A stretch of DNA of 64,000 nucleotides from Sanguinoderma infundibulare (taxonomy: Eukaryota > Basidiomycota > Agaricomycetes > Polyporales > Polyporaceae), in the NCBI GenBank assembly GCA_032821775.1, contig JAVLRN010000004.1:310001-374000 (forward strand), given 5' to 3'. How positions within the stretch are numbered: position 1 is the stretch's first letter; each line of letters begins with the position of its first letter. The position numbers were made by a program, and so were the translations under genes. Below are positions 33,640-46,400 of this stretch, piece by piece. The notes beneath the pieces were generated by a model. It made no database searches and was not told the DNA's origin. It was given only the letters and a program-made list of their open reading frames with translations.

Positions 33640-35413
33640 ATGTCCAACCACGGCACCGCCGCCCCGGGCTCCTCGAAGAAGAACTTCGAGACCATCCTCG
33701 CCGGCCGCAAATGCTATCGCATGTCCAAGGAAAAGAACGAGGTCGTATGGCCTCCGCACCTTGAGCAGGCCCTCATGGAAGGTCCGGTCGCCCTCTGCTC
33801 TTTGTCCGATTCGTACCACTGAGCCAGCCACTCGCAGGTCTTGACAAATATACGCCGGCCGAGTCCAAGTCGCCACGCGGTCTGACGCGCTTCCCCAACC
33901 GGAATAAGTTCATTGCAGAGTACATCCTCAAGAAAACCGGAGAGATCCGGACCGCGAAACAGGTCGGCAGCCGCATCCAGCAGCTGAGGGACACTAGCGC
34001 AGGAAAGACGAGTAAGTGTCTAGATCGATACCCCGCCTCTGCGGTTGCTAGCCATGCTCGCTTCCGCCATTGGTCTGTTCGTTCGCTGATCACGACTTCT
34101 TCTCTTCTCGCAGTCATGAAGGCGATTTCGGATCGTCACTACGAGATGATGCATCCCACCCGGCCGAGCGAGCCGGCGCACGACATGGGGATGTCCGACA
34201 TCTACTTCAATGGGGCCGTGGTTTCTCCCATGAACCAAATCATCCACGTTTACATCAGCGTTCCGCTCACCTGGTCCGAGACGTACGCCCAGGCGTCGCG
34301 TCCCACGGAGGTCAGCGTCCTCTCGAGCTCGTTCTACTCCTGGGCCGAGCCCCGGCCGCTCCGAAGCATCGACCCTACCGTTACGTTCACATCCCAGACC
34401 CACATGACATTATATTCGAGTTTCACCGTCTACTGTGGCTCGACCGTCATGCACATCGATCAACCGAAGCCGATGCGCATTCGCAGCTCAGACGAATTCG
34501 GGTCCAGCCCTGGCTCCTACATGCACTTCACGACGCTCGCGCCCGGCTACTGGGACAACCTCTGCGCCTGTGCAGGTACGCCGCCCCCCTTCCATACACC
34601 TGTTGCGAGCGCACTTCCCTGATGTTTTCCTACCCAGACCTGTCACCATACACCATCGTGCAGGAGATCACGAAGCAACCGACAGACCTGGCGCAGAAGC
34701 ACGTCGCCGCGATGATGATCCAATACCACTTCAACACGGCGAGCGCCCCTCCGCTCTCGCCCTTCGCGCTCAACGAAGACGATCTCGAGGTGCGCACAAT
34801 TTTTAGTATGCCGGGATCCCCGTTCGCCCCCCTCCGTCTTCTCCCCTTCCTCGTCCCGTCTCCCGGGGTCCCCGCAGCGCTTCCTTTTCCATCTCCGCGC
34901 TTAAAGTAGGACAGCACGCTGATCTGCGCCTCCCCCCCCCCCTCCTTCTCCCGCGTCGCACAGATTGATTACGAAGCGGACGAGATGACGCTCCCGCACG
35001 TGCTGAGCACGAGCTCCGAGTCGCCGTACGCGCCGAGCGACAGGAGCAGCTCGCTCCCCCCCGCCGGCTTCTGCTCGCAGCCGCTGAGCCCCGTCGACTG
35101 GACGCAGCCTGTGTGGGCGTTGCCGGCCCCCGTGCAGCAGCTGCCCATGCCCGTCCTGACCTCCTCCTCCTCCTCCTCGTCCGCGAGCCCGATGCAGCTG
35201 CCCATGCCCATCATGTCTTCCTGCTCCTCGTCGAGTCCGATGCAGCTGCCCATGCCCATCCTCTCCTCGTCGTCGAGCTCAATGCAAGCATCGCAACACC
35301 CAGCGTCGGGGTCGTACGTCGGCCCGTACGGCATGCACCAACACCAACACCAACACCAACACCAACACCCCCAGCAATCGCGGGCTTACCTTGGCGCGCA
35401 CTCGTCGTTCTGA
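33640..35413 (+). CDS. TEA/ATTS-domain transcription factor
   Basis: Five exons (33640-33781, 33838-34011, 34114-34575, 34638-34789, 34964-35413) give 459 residues. The TEA DNA-binding domain spans residues about 35-105: VVWPPHLEQALMEGLDKYTP, then RFPNRNKFIAEYILKKTGEI and QVGSRIQQLRD. The last part is the recognition-helix block typical of AbaA/Tec1/TEF-1 proteins, which bind CATTCC-type sites and control development or filamentation. A middle region (about 106-310) is moderately conserved-looking. The C terminus is low-complexity, with three repeats of (M)QLPMP(V/I)xx followed by serine runs and a (QH)n tract, probably an activation or interaction region. The nuclear location is inferred. 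No neighbouring gene explains its targets. Confidence 0.88.
35334..35371 (+). repeat. In-frame CACCAA hexamer repeat
   Basis: About six copies of a CACCAA unit near the 3' end of the TEA-domain gene encode alternating His-Gln. The length is likely to vary between strains without breaking the frame. Confidence 0.8.
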
Positions 35414-35567
35414 GCTCGCCCTCCCTTGTTCTTGGTTTGGGTCGTCCGGGTGCGACCTCGCGCCGTTCGGTGTGTTTCATCTCTGGCATTTTGCATCGCA
35501 TCGCGTTTGGATCCCACAACTCTTGCATGCACCCCACTGTCATCCTTCGTTCATACATTCCACGCAT

Positions 35568-35600
<33 letters not shown>
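35568..35600 (+). repeat. GTC trinucleotide microsatellite
   Basis: Eleven uninterrupted GTC units, about 155 bases past the stop of the TEA-domain gene, probably in its 3' UTR. Confidence 0.85.
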
Positions 35601-35602
<2 letters not shown>

Positions 35603-37537
35603 GCTCACCTGCTTACATTATTCGCCGCTACTTACCCGGGCCTACGCGTCCATCACTGTATACCTAGCGTGCTCCGCTATCTCTATTTATTAACTGGATA
35701 CGTCTCTGGATCTAGCGCTTTCTTTTTTCTTGTACTAGTACTGCAACTCGCTGCTGTATCGTCCTTGCATTGCTCCAGTCTCCCGTGTCTGCTATGTTTT
35801 AGCTATGCCGCATCCTATGCCCACCCTGTCTCGAAAAAAAATATATCACGCAGTATTCCAACTATTGGCATCGCGCTGTGTGAGTCCAACGTCAGCACAT
35901 TCAACTTGCCCAAGTTGAGCATAGCAGCCTGAGTATCCCATCCTACTCGAGCTCGTCCAAAAGACTGGTATATCCGGCATTCTCAACATCCGACTTGCGC
36001 GCTTTGTCAGACGTGAGTACTAACATTGCCGGTGCCGGAGGCCCCGCCAAGTTCAATATGACACTGACACTGACACTGACAGCAGCGACCTACTACGTCT
36101 ACGCGACACGCCGGCCCACATAGATCTCCACTGCCGCGCCAGGCACTCGGAAGCGGGACACGCCCTGAGCTCAGAGTCCCTGTGCCAGCAACTTTACGCA
36201 ACTGCTCGAGACCGTACGCTGCTGCAAGTACGTACACGCACACGTACGTATACACTCAGGCTCGGAGCGCGCGCCAGTTCCACAGCCTGGGGCCAGTGAG
36301 GCTCTCGGAAAGCCGCCACCAGGGAGCCGCGCGCAGGTCAAAGAAGAGAACAGAACCGCTCGCGGGACGTACGCACGCTTTCGAATTCGAATCAGATTCA
36401 CGACCCGCGTAGCCGTCATCCGAAATCGGGTCGAACCTTCCGCCCGCACGTCATCGTGCGACCGTCGCCCGCGCACGCGGATCGGGGAGCAGAGGTTGAA
36501 CAGGGTCCAGGTCCAGGGGATGGGCCGGGGATTCGGGATGCCCCACCGTGACTGGCATGCGGCGGGCCTGGCGCCGGGGACACGACCGGGGAGGCGCGCG
36601 AGGGCAGAAAGGCCGGTGGTGAGTCTAATGCCCGGCTTCGCGCGCAGACGGACAAACACTCCGCGTTCGTCGTGGACCCCGCCCTCGCTAAGTTCAATGT
36701 ACTAGAGTCTAGGTGTTCCGGCTGCGGTTACTATGCAATCTGTGTTTTTTTGTTTTTGTTTGTTTTTTTTTTCGCCTGGACGACGTTCTCACTTCTGTGG
36801 GCGCGCGGTGGAGCGGCGTGCGAGAGAGATCCCAGCAGACTTACCGGTACCAAAGTACGGTGCCCAGCTGTGCGGCCTGCAGGAGGCCAGAGTGAAAATT
36901 CGGCGCAAACACCGTCATATTCGCACAAGAACCACGGGTCCGGGATAGATGAACGTCAGGCCTGCGCCCATAAAGGCCGATAATGTAACACAGGTTGTGG
37001 TCAAATGAGGTGCTTCTAGGCTCTAGCCACCCCTTCCTTGCACCGGGGCACCGCGACCAAGGCTGAATCGCCACTCGGCTACGGCGTGCAGGCAGGCAAT
37101 GCGTCGGCTCACTTGCTCGCTCGCTCGTCGCGCGACCCTGAGAGAAGCACAGAAGACTTGGACTGCCGGGAGGCACACTGGACGCGCTCTCCCCGGGCGC
37201 GCGCGCGCGCGATCGCGATCGCGAAGCGGAAGCGCACTGCAGCGAACGCGTCCCTGCCCTCTGTCTCGACGTCGCCGTCGCTGTGAAACGCGCGGGCGCA
37301 GCGATCCCCCGACCGAGCCACCCGCGAGCCCGAGACACGAGTCTGTCAGAGCACCTTGACGCGCGATCGCATTCGCGTTCGCGGCAGCTCGCTCGCCCAG
37401 TATGTATGCATCGTACGGCGACGCGATCGCGCCGGGGAAGGGCGTGGGCGTGTCTTCCGTCAGGAATCAGGATTGGCTGGGCTCCCGGGCATTACGCGGG
37501 TATTACTAGCTAGGACTGGGACTATGCTGGGGTACAC

Positions 37538-37561
37538 ATGATGATGATGATGATGATGATG
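37538..37561 (+). repeat. ATG trinucleotide microsatellite
   Basis: Eight ATG units in a row in non-coding sequence. Confidence 0.85.
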
Positions 37562-37805
37562 CGGGCCTCGCTCGATCGCCCGCCGAAAGCGTGCGCAGGG
37601 GAAGGGCAAGGGCGCGCGTGGCGGGGTCCCAGCGAACTGCGAGCGAGCGAGCTTGCCACTGTCGCGTGCCGGGTCCGCCGTGCGGTGGCGGGGCGATGCG
37701 GGCCACCGTCGGCAAGTAGCACGTTGACGGCCACATGATGTTGGTGCGCGAGTCGACGCGGTCGCAAGGGATGTTCGTGCTCGTTCGGAGTCGGGACCAG
37801 GCGGG

Positions 37806-38490
37806 ACCGAGCCACTAGTCGCGACCTCCCATGGACGCGAGGCAGGATTTTAGGCTTTTTGGCGCCATTGGGAGCTGACAGCGCGGTGTGGGGCTCGATG
37901 GGTGTCGTGGCCGGCTCGGGGCGGCGCTTGGTGCAAGACGTGTTGGGTATGGGCCGACGAGGGTTCGTATGTTGAAGGCGGCGGGGATCTGCGCGCGGCG
38001 ACGCGAACGACGTTTACTGGCACTCGGGTCGGCATCCCTGCCACTAGTCGCGACCCGCCCGGTACGCGTGGTGGAATTTCAGGCCTATTAGTGAGTGGAA
38101 TGCACGCGGGGCTGGCTCGACGGGTGTCGCAGCCGGCTCGGGGCGGCACTTGCTGCAAGACGTGTTGAGCATGGGCCGACGAGGGTTCGTATGTTGAAGA
38201 CGGCGAGGATCTGCGCGCGTACATAGCGGAGTGCGGGTGCGAGCGATGATCACTGGCATTAGGGTCGACCGAGCCACTAGTCGCGAGCTGCCACAGACGC
38301 GCGGTATGATTCGAGGCATTTTAGCGTTCCGGAGGGTTCGAGCGCACGGCGCGCGGTGCCGAGCTCGACGGGTGTCGCAGCTGGCTCGGGGCGGCGCACG
38401 CTGCGCGGTGTATTGGGTATAGGCCGACGTCAACGAGATTCGTATGTTGGGGAGGGCGGGGATCTTGGCGCGTCGCTCGCCGAGAATGGG
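37806..38490 (+). repeat. Degenerate tandem repeat, ~231-bp unit, about three copies
   Basis: Units begin near 37806, 38038 and 38269, each with a CCACTAGTCGCGA word close to the start. Each then carries GGTGTCG(C/T)(A/G)G and GGCTCGGGGCGGC, followed by a (G)GGCCGACG and TTCGTATGTTG block. Spacing between equivalent words is 231-232 bp. The units differ at many positions, and the third is degraded toward its end. No coding capacity was recognised. Confidence 0.8.
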
Positions 38491-40476
38491 GGTGACGTAC
38501 ATGCTAGGCCTAGACCCTCGAATTACAAGCGCATCCTAAGTTGCTCGACGCAAACGCAACGCGGAATTCGCGACTCACGTTCAACACCATGTGGGGTCCC
38601 TCGGGCGGGCGCCCGTGCGAAGGACACGCGCGAAAATGCCGGTGCTTGTCCGCAGTGTTCTCGACGAATCCGTCTGTGTGCTCTGGCTGAGTTTCCACAC
38701 CTGATGTGCCAAACTTCGGTGTTGATGCTGTCGACAGGGCGGATTGATAGCATGCCGGCGGGGGACTCGCGAGGAGTCGCGATCATCACTGACAGACAGA
38801 CGGCCGTGATATGTGGTTGTGAACCGGATCGGAAGGTAAGCGCTGCACAGTATGTCGCTTTGCGCTTCCACCGAGGCATGCTGATTTCGTGCAAGCGTCT
38901 CCGAGTGTCAAAGGACGTTGAGTATCAATGGTTTGAGGATTACTGTACTTTGCGGGATATCCCACGTGTTGGCAGCGAGACCCACGCGGGTCTGCTGCGG
39001 GTGGACGCGAAGAGTGGGGTGGTGTCAGTATGTGGTCGTGCCTCGGTTGGTACGAGAGATGGGCGGGGTATCGGTATCGCATACGAGTCGGAGTGGGTAG
39101 TCTGACAGATTCGCCCGGGTCGGAGGATGTGAGCACCTGCGATCATCGAGCGTACTCTGGGAGTGTGGTCGCACGTCGCACACGGGGAGGGTTTGTGGCG
39201 TATGATGCGAAAGTCGAAGGATTGGAGTCCCTCACGTCCGAGTGGACGTGGAACGAGATTGACCGAGTGGGAGCGAGGGGGAACCGATAGTCATGTTCGT
39301 TCGGATGATGGATAGAAAAGGTGTTGTTCGGTGAATAGTAAGCAGTGAGCACCGTGCCATGCGACCATGTGGATGGGCAGATGGTGCGTCGTGTGGTTGG
39401 TGTCTGAGCCGCAGCGGTGATAAGGGAGGCGAGTAGAGGCGGACAGAAGAGGCAAATTGCCTGTTAGATTTGGCTTCTCGCTCAAAGGGTCACCTTGTTC
39501 CCCGTTTGGGAAACCATCAGATGGCTTGGAGAACAAGAGGTGGACGACCTGGCCAGCCGCAGCTTGGTCGAGATATCCGTCGTCCACGGCTCTTACTGAC
39601 TGCTACCACTCTTCGGGACCGATCGGAAGAACACCACCGATGTCGAGTGGAGCAGGAAAGATGGATCAGTGGAGTGAAGTAGAGGTGATCTGAACTTATC
39701 TGCGCAGGGTGTGTGAACGAACATTAGACAGATGTTGAGTAACCGCAAGGCTCTGTCTTCCCTGGCTGATGGCCTTGGGGGTTACAAGTTACAACGCGCT
39801 GAAAGGGAATTCGAAAGGTTAGAAGGCCTGTTTCTGACATTGTTGTCCTACCGACGGTACGGGCATATAAAATTTTACCGACGACGCTTCTCTCCAAACG
39901 ACTGAAGTGTAAGTACTTGATGGTTTCCGTTGAGGACGTGGCGCCTTTTTGTGGGGCACATTTGGGTCAGATTCGGTATTACTAGAGCTGCAGACAAGGA
40001 GAGGAGAGAGAGAGACGTCAACAGGGGCCTGTGCAGGTTGTCCGAGGCTGTGACCAACAGGCTGTGTAGCGACGCGTCCAAGGCACATGACCGCGTCCGC
40101 CTCGGAGCAAGCGGCCCCGAGAGCGCCTGGACGCTGTCAGAGCGACTGACAGCGACAGCGACAGCATGGCGCGCTCGTCCAGCCCATTTTTGTCGTCGTC
40201 GCCGTCGACCTCCTCGCCCTCGTTTTCAGCCAAGTCGACCTCGCACGCTTGCACGCCCTCCTCCGAGCGCAGCCTTTAGCCTCGTCACAACGGGTGGGGA
40301 GCATACAAGGTCCACTCGATCGCCCGCTGCATACTGTAGCTCGGTCCCGCTCGGGCCAATCTGTCGTACTTGGAGCTTCGTCCGTCGTATCCCCCTTGCT
40401 CCAGAGGGCTGGTCACGTCTCGCCAGTCCACAAGGCCCACATCCTTCACACTTCTCCTGCTCGTCTTCTCCCACCG

Positions 40477-43400
40477 ATGCCCGACGGTCAAGATCACTCC
40501 GAGGAGCCGAAGATGGCGTTAGGGCCGACCAAACTCGAGGACGGCCTCTGGGTCAATCCGGCTCCCCCGTTCCCCAAGGGCGGGTACGATCCGGACAAGG
40601 CTCTCGATGACATTCCATGCGTAACCTATGCCCTCCACGTCTTTTTGCGTTCGCATATGCACGAGTCCGAGGATTATTGTCAAGAGTATGACCCCAAGAT
40701 GTGAGTGTGCGCTCTTCATCTTCATGGTCGTCTATCGTTCATGCTCCCTTCCTTTCCCGGCATACTCCCTCCCCAATCCGGAACGCCTCGTCTCTCCCCG
40801 CTGATTGCGTTTGACACCGCGGCCCGCTGCGCGTTCAGGGAACGCCTGTATGTCGCCACAGGTTTCGGCCTGATCCAGTGCGTCAAGGGCTTAATGTCTT
40901 TCGAAGACGAGGTGAGTTCAAGTTTTTGGCCGTCTACTCCGCTTCCCTGCCATCTTTCCTGCTTCGCCACCCTTCACACCCCCTTCTATCGTCTCCCGTA
41001 TGAGGTTAGGGCCAGTCGATGCAACTTCGTTCCGGACGGCCGAGGCAGCCGACTTTTTCTCTGCACAGGCTGCAGGCAGCTCGCAAGGCTCCGAAAATTT
41101 CATGTCGTTTGACAGATGGCCACCCGCTACGCTTAGCTGTCGATGGGACACCGTAAAGTGCTCGTCCGCCACCGCACACTTTTGGGTCGGCTGCCTGTAA
41201 TGTAGCGCACAGTTTCCGGACATGTCGCTACCGAGCTGCCTTGCCGCCATTCAATCCGATGCGGTGCGCGACCGTCCGCAAAATCATACGCTGTCAAACC
41301 CCAATCTGGGGTTAAATGAGCATGACGTCACCGCTTCTCGACCTGCACCTCCCCCGAACCTCGACGTAGGATTCGTCGGGCACGGATTAATTACTGGTCC
41401 CCGACACCGAGTTAATTGCTCGCCCGTCGGCTGTGACTCGGAACAAGAAAAATATGGAAGGGCACGGCTGTTATGTCGTGCTGACTAACCGACGGCGCCT
41501 GACATAGGTTTCTGGTGGAACATGTACAGGCACGTCGCACCGCAGCCAGGCTCGCGATTTGTGTCATGGGTTTAATATCGCCCGTGAAGTAATAGAATCC
41601 ATCCGCTATGTATCAGCGGGCAGATGGGACGTGTAGAGGCATCGCTTGTGGTCGTCCTGCGGGCTTGGATGCCCGACGGGTTCGTTTCGACACCGAGGCT
41701 GCTTTTTGCGTCATGTCTGGCTATCACGACGCTCGAGACTTTGTCTTGAGGGTATCCTGCCGGCGGCTTCATCTTGTCGCAGTTGGTTAGTTGCCGCATA
41801 TTTCTTTGGCGAGCTTTCGTCGGTGCGTGCACCGCCCTGAGCTCAAGCGAAAACTTCACAAAAGAGGTAGGCAGTGTGCGGTTTATCGTCCTGTCTGTTC
41901 TTTGATGTTCAGGCCTCACCATCTGTCCTGCTGCCCAAAATGATCAAAAATCACCATCGTCGAGGCGGGAGAATCCAGCCACTGTTGTGGCTGGGTGTCG
42001 CCGTCGCGGTTTTAGGTTGCGGTCCTCGATGCGGGGGAGGACCGTCGTGGATTCGCCATTGCTCGTCTGGGTCGCCATCATACTCCCAGTGGCACTTCTG
42101 TCAAGCGGGGGAGGCATCGAGAGCGCAGACTCGTTTTGGTAGGGGGCGACCTCCGTTAAGAGATGCCGACGATGGATGTCGCCCATGGTCGGCATCGCTT
42201 GTTTTTGCTTTTGCAGTCACTTAATGGAATGATACCCTCTCGACTGTAGTGCACTCGTTTTCTCCGGACAGGGGACTCCGCCGACGCTTCATTGGGGTGC
42301 ATCTTGTGCAGGCGTCGTCGAGGTGTCCTAGTACAGCAGTTGTCGATGAAACGAGAACAGGACCTACTTACCGCTGCGCCCTTCGACTGCACACAGGCCG
42401 GAAATATCCATCGTGCCTAACCTTCCGATCCCGGCCTCGGCAGTGCACGCGGGGAGCCGGTTGCTTTCATCATTTTTTTCTCTCTCTCTCTCGCTCTCTC
42501 TATTTTCGGTCCCCCCCCGGCCCAAGTTTTTTTCTCGCTCTTCTTCCATTCCGCCCGGCTGATATCAACACTAACACTAATACTAACCGCAACCGTCTCT
42601 GCTGGCAGGACCTGGTGGACGCGATCGGGAAGGTGCGGCACGGGAACGGAGTGGCGAGCGAGCACCGGAAGCGGGTCGCGAGCCTGCCGACGCGCCTGGC
42701 GGGCCTCGTCGTCGGCTCGCTGAACACGTCCGGGGTCGGGTTCGTGCGCAGCATGACGGACGTCGAGCGCCACGCGGAGCTGGTGTACGCCGAGAGCTTG
42801 TTCGAGAAGGTGAGTTGCGTTTTGCGGGTCCGGCTTGGGTTTCTGATTTTGCCCCGCGTTCTGTGCGTTCTGAGCGGTTTGTGCGTTTCTGTTGTTCTGT
42901 TTTTTGTGTGCGTTCTGTGTTCCTATGTTCTTGGATCGTCTGTTTTGGGGTCATCCCGGATATGGCATGTCTGCGTTCTTTCTTGGGCCAGTCCTGAATC
43001 ACGTCGTATGTGGTGGTTTAGAATTTGAGAACTGGGCCAATCCATGCCGCGATTGCAGCTTGAAGGCGAGAAGGTTCGTTGGACTCCGGTGTTGCGGGCT
43101 TACAGCGCTCTTCGTCGCTCAAGGCCCGTGTTTAGGGGTCCAACGGACCCCCTTCCTCCCCGAACGAGGAAGAGTCGCACGGACTAAGCGGACGAAAACG
43201 TCGGAGGGCGACCCGGATCCATTAAGAATCACAAGAAGTTTAGGCGTTGATCTATGGAAGGCACGACGCGGCGTGACGTTCTGCGGTCCCGGGGTTCTTG
43301 GGATGCGTAGGAGTTCTGCCAGAGCCCTTCGATGTTCCTTGCGTTCCTGCGCGGGTGCCACTCGACGTGTTCGTTCCCGCTTGGTTTGTTTGTTAGCGCA

Positions 43401-46400
43401 TTCCGGGCATATCAAGATGCGGGGCCCGGGGTTCTGGGTGAGGCTCGTCTCGTCAGAACCAGAACCCGAACCCCCCCCCCCCGCCCCCCCACACCGCATT
43501 GATGATGAAACCTTGCAATTTTCCAAGAGCGCGCTGGGCGTCTGGTGTGCTTGCTCGCCAGTGATCCGCAGTCGCGGGCACTGCCACCATGCATCCGCTA
43601 GCTGCTTTTGACAGTTTCGCGTTGGTGTTGATTGGATTGCGATGGATGTGGCGTGCTTATTTGGCAAGGCGAGTGCGAGGGATGTTGGTGTTCGTCGTGT
43701 GCGTATTGACGTTTCCTCCCTATCGATGTCACATATCGGACGTGTTGCTTTGAGTCCGGGGGGTTCTGCGGGTTCTTTCAGCCGGTTTTGTGGTCCTGGC
43801 TTCGCAGTGAATGTCAGGGGGCAGAGTCTGATTGCGGATGCGATCAGAGTTAGCCATGTGTGGCTTTCCGTCTGAGGGAGGACTTGCGAGATCAACAGTC
43901 GATCTCCGGGGGTTGTGGGCTGTTGTTTGATGGGGTTCGGACGGGGATCTCACGATTTGCCACTCTGCTTCCCGACGCGGGTCTGGGATCGGAGTGAGGG
44001 GTTTGAATTGTGCGGGTGCATGGAAGTCGGCACGGACACGGGTTTGGATCATGGGTTTAGCCGGTGGTTGTGCTGTGTGCCGTGTGCCGTGTGCTGGTCT
44101 GGGAGGCACCGTCATTGTTGAATGCGCAGTTATCAGAAGGATGTAGCTCGACATCTGTTCGATTTGTTGAGTCCACTGATTCGCGTTCTGGTGAACGGGA
44201 TGCCTTGGTTGCGGCGTTGTGCGGGCTGCGGATGCTGTCCTGCATGGCCAGGGTACCACCTTGTTTGATAGACTCAGTGTCAGATGTCCGCCCTGGGATC
44301 AGCCTGTACGTCCCATGTCGAAGCGGTCGATGAGGTCCCAACTCCAGGGCCGCCACAACGTCTTTGCTACTCGCTTTCGGAGCTCTTATCTGATTATTCT
44401 GACCAACTTCAACAGGCCCTTCTCGGCATCGTTTACTCCGGAGACTGGCTCGCGTTCATCAAGGAGGCGTGCGTACTGCCCACCATGTTTTTTCTCACCA
44501 CCCTTCCTGAAAGTGGATGATATCGTCCCCGATTCAGGCTCAACATGCGAACCACGATCAACATCTACCGGCAGCTCGGGAAGTACCTCGAAGCCGTCGA
44601 TGCAGAGGCGCGGGCGCAGGGCAAGGGCCCCGAGGACCCGTCCGTCGACGCCGACTTTCGGTCCGGGGTCTACCTCGGCGTCGGGCTGTCGAACCTGGCG
44701 CTGTCCCTGATGCCGTCGCGGCTGCTGGCCATCGTCGAACTCTTTGGGTACAAGGGCGACCGCCAGGCCGGCCTCGCGTACCTCCAGCGCGCCGGCGGTT
44801 GGACGGCGGAGTCGGACGTGCCCTCGGTCGACCTGGGTGCGTTCTGCTTCCATTACTCCTCCCGCATCCTCCCATGGCTCTCGTGTCTCCGCGTTCACCT
44901 GTCCTGATACTGACGCGTGATTTCTCGTGAGAGCAGCGCATGAGGGCGTGCGGCGCGCTATCTGCGACATGTCGCTGCTCATCTTCCATCTCGTCCTCTC
45001 GAGCTTCACGTTCGAGGGGGTCGATATCCGCATGGCGCAGAAGATCCTGGATTATCACATCCGGCGCTACCCGAACGGTACGTCCGCTTGCTCGTCTACC
45101 CCTAGCTTCTTGATGCCGTCACCATTGTATTTCTTTTTCGCGCTGGCGTCGTACACTGGCTTGGCGACTCGGATGCGTGCCGGACGGGCGTCGTGTTGCG
45201 GAGCGCACCGCCTGCCGTACGTTCGCGTACTCTTCGATTCTTCCGCGTTTGATTTCATTTTGTCTGCCAATGGTGGACAAGGTTGGGGGAGACGACAGGA
45301 CCCTGTGGCTTCTAAAAGACGCTGAAAACGTGACATTTTGCTGGGCGCGCCGTAGGTGTGTTCTTCTTGTTCGGCCAGGGCCGTCTGCACTTGGTCCGGG
45401 GCCAGCCTGCGCTGGCGCTCGAGTACTACGAGAAGGCGATGAAGGCCCAGAACCAGTACCGGAACTTGCACCATATCTCGTTCTGGGAAATGGCAATCGC
45501 CAACCTTGCCCTGTGGGACGTCTCGGCGTCATTGGACCATTGGCGGACACTCGCGGCGGAGGCTACGGTACGTCCTGATTTTCCGTCTTACGCACAGTCG
45601 TCTCCACCGGTGGCTGGCTGCTCGCGTGTCGTGTTCTCCGATTTGGCTGTACGGGGGGCCACAGTCTTTTGCTTCAGATCCTTTGGTCTTCTCTTCTTTG
45701 CCCGAGATATAGCCCGGTCGGAGAACGCGGGGAGCTGTAGTGGTCCGAGCGGAGACGCACTGGGCAGCGCGTGATGAGTGTGATTCGTGGCTAAATGTGG
45801 CGTCGCTGTGGGTCGTTGGGCAGTGGTCAAAGTCGACGTACACGTACGGCGTCGCGGTCTGCTTGTTGCAGATCGGCGGCCAGAAGCACGCTGCGGAGGT
45901 TGCCGATCTCATGGAAAAGGTCCCGGCGCTGCGCCAGCGCATCGCGGGCAAGTCCATCCCTATCGAGGTGAGTTCTGCGCGCCAGCCATCACTCGTTGCT
46001 CGCTAATGGACCGCTCTTGCACCACTTGCTATCTCATACGCCTCGCTCCCCGCCCATTCGCCGCGCACGTATGTACGCATTCAAACACGCTGCTGCCACG
46101 CTCGCATTGCCGCCGTCTCTTCTCTTCGCCCTATCGCATATCGCATATCACATGGCGCCGCACAACGCTCGCCCCCTTCGCGCTTTCGTACCGGGTTCTG
46201 AACCCTCGCAGAAATTTGTCGCCCGCAAGGCACGGAAGTTCAAGCAGCAGCGCGGGCGGCTCGCCCTGCCCGCGCTCGAGCTCGCGTACCTCTTCCTCGG
46301 CATCGCCCACGCGCCCCGGACCGTCGTGCGCGCGCGCATGCTGCCGCTCGTCGACGAGCTGCTGGCGGAAACCGCGAAGCACGCACGTGACCCGCGCGCG

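Larger units (their letters stand above)
35414..40476. other. 5-kb gene-poor spacer with repeats
   Basis: No gene is supported between the TEA-domain gene and the Iml2-like gene. Open frames such as 38356-39105 run through tandem-repeat DNA and show no motif. The region contains short-period microsatellites (35568-35600 GTC; 36060-36081 near-repeats of TGACAC; 37538-37561 ATG), a T-rich run near 36748-36772, and the ~231-bp tandem array at 37806-38490. Confidence 0.55.

Noticed and set aside
38356..39105. 249-codon open frame after the tandem repeats
   Set aside because: It starts inside degenerate tandem-repeat DNA and has no motif; chance openness in GC-rich sequence is more likely.
41222..41488. 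Open frame within the first long Iml2 intron as a nested gene
   Set aside because: Short, with no start context, motif or splice signals; treated as intronic.
43119..43895. 258-codon minus-strand open frame inside an Iml2 intron
   Set aside because: No motif, low-complexity Gly/Ser and Arg/Thr composition, and no splice or promoter support; kept only as a remark on the long intron.
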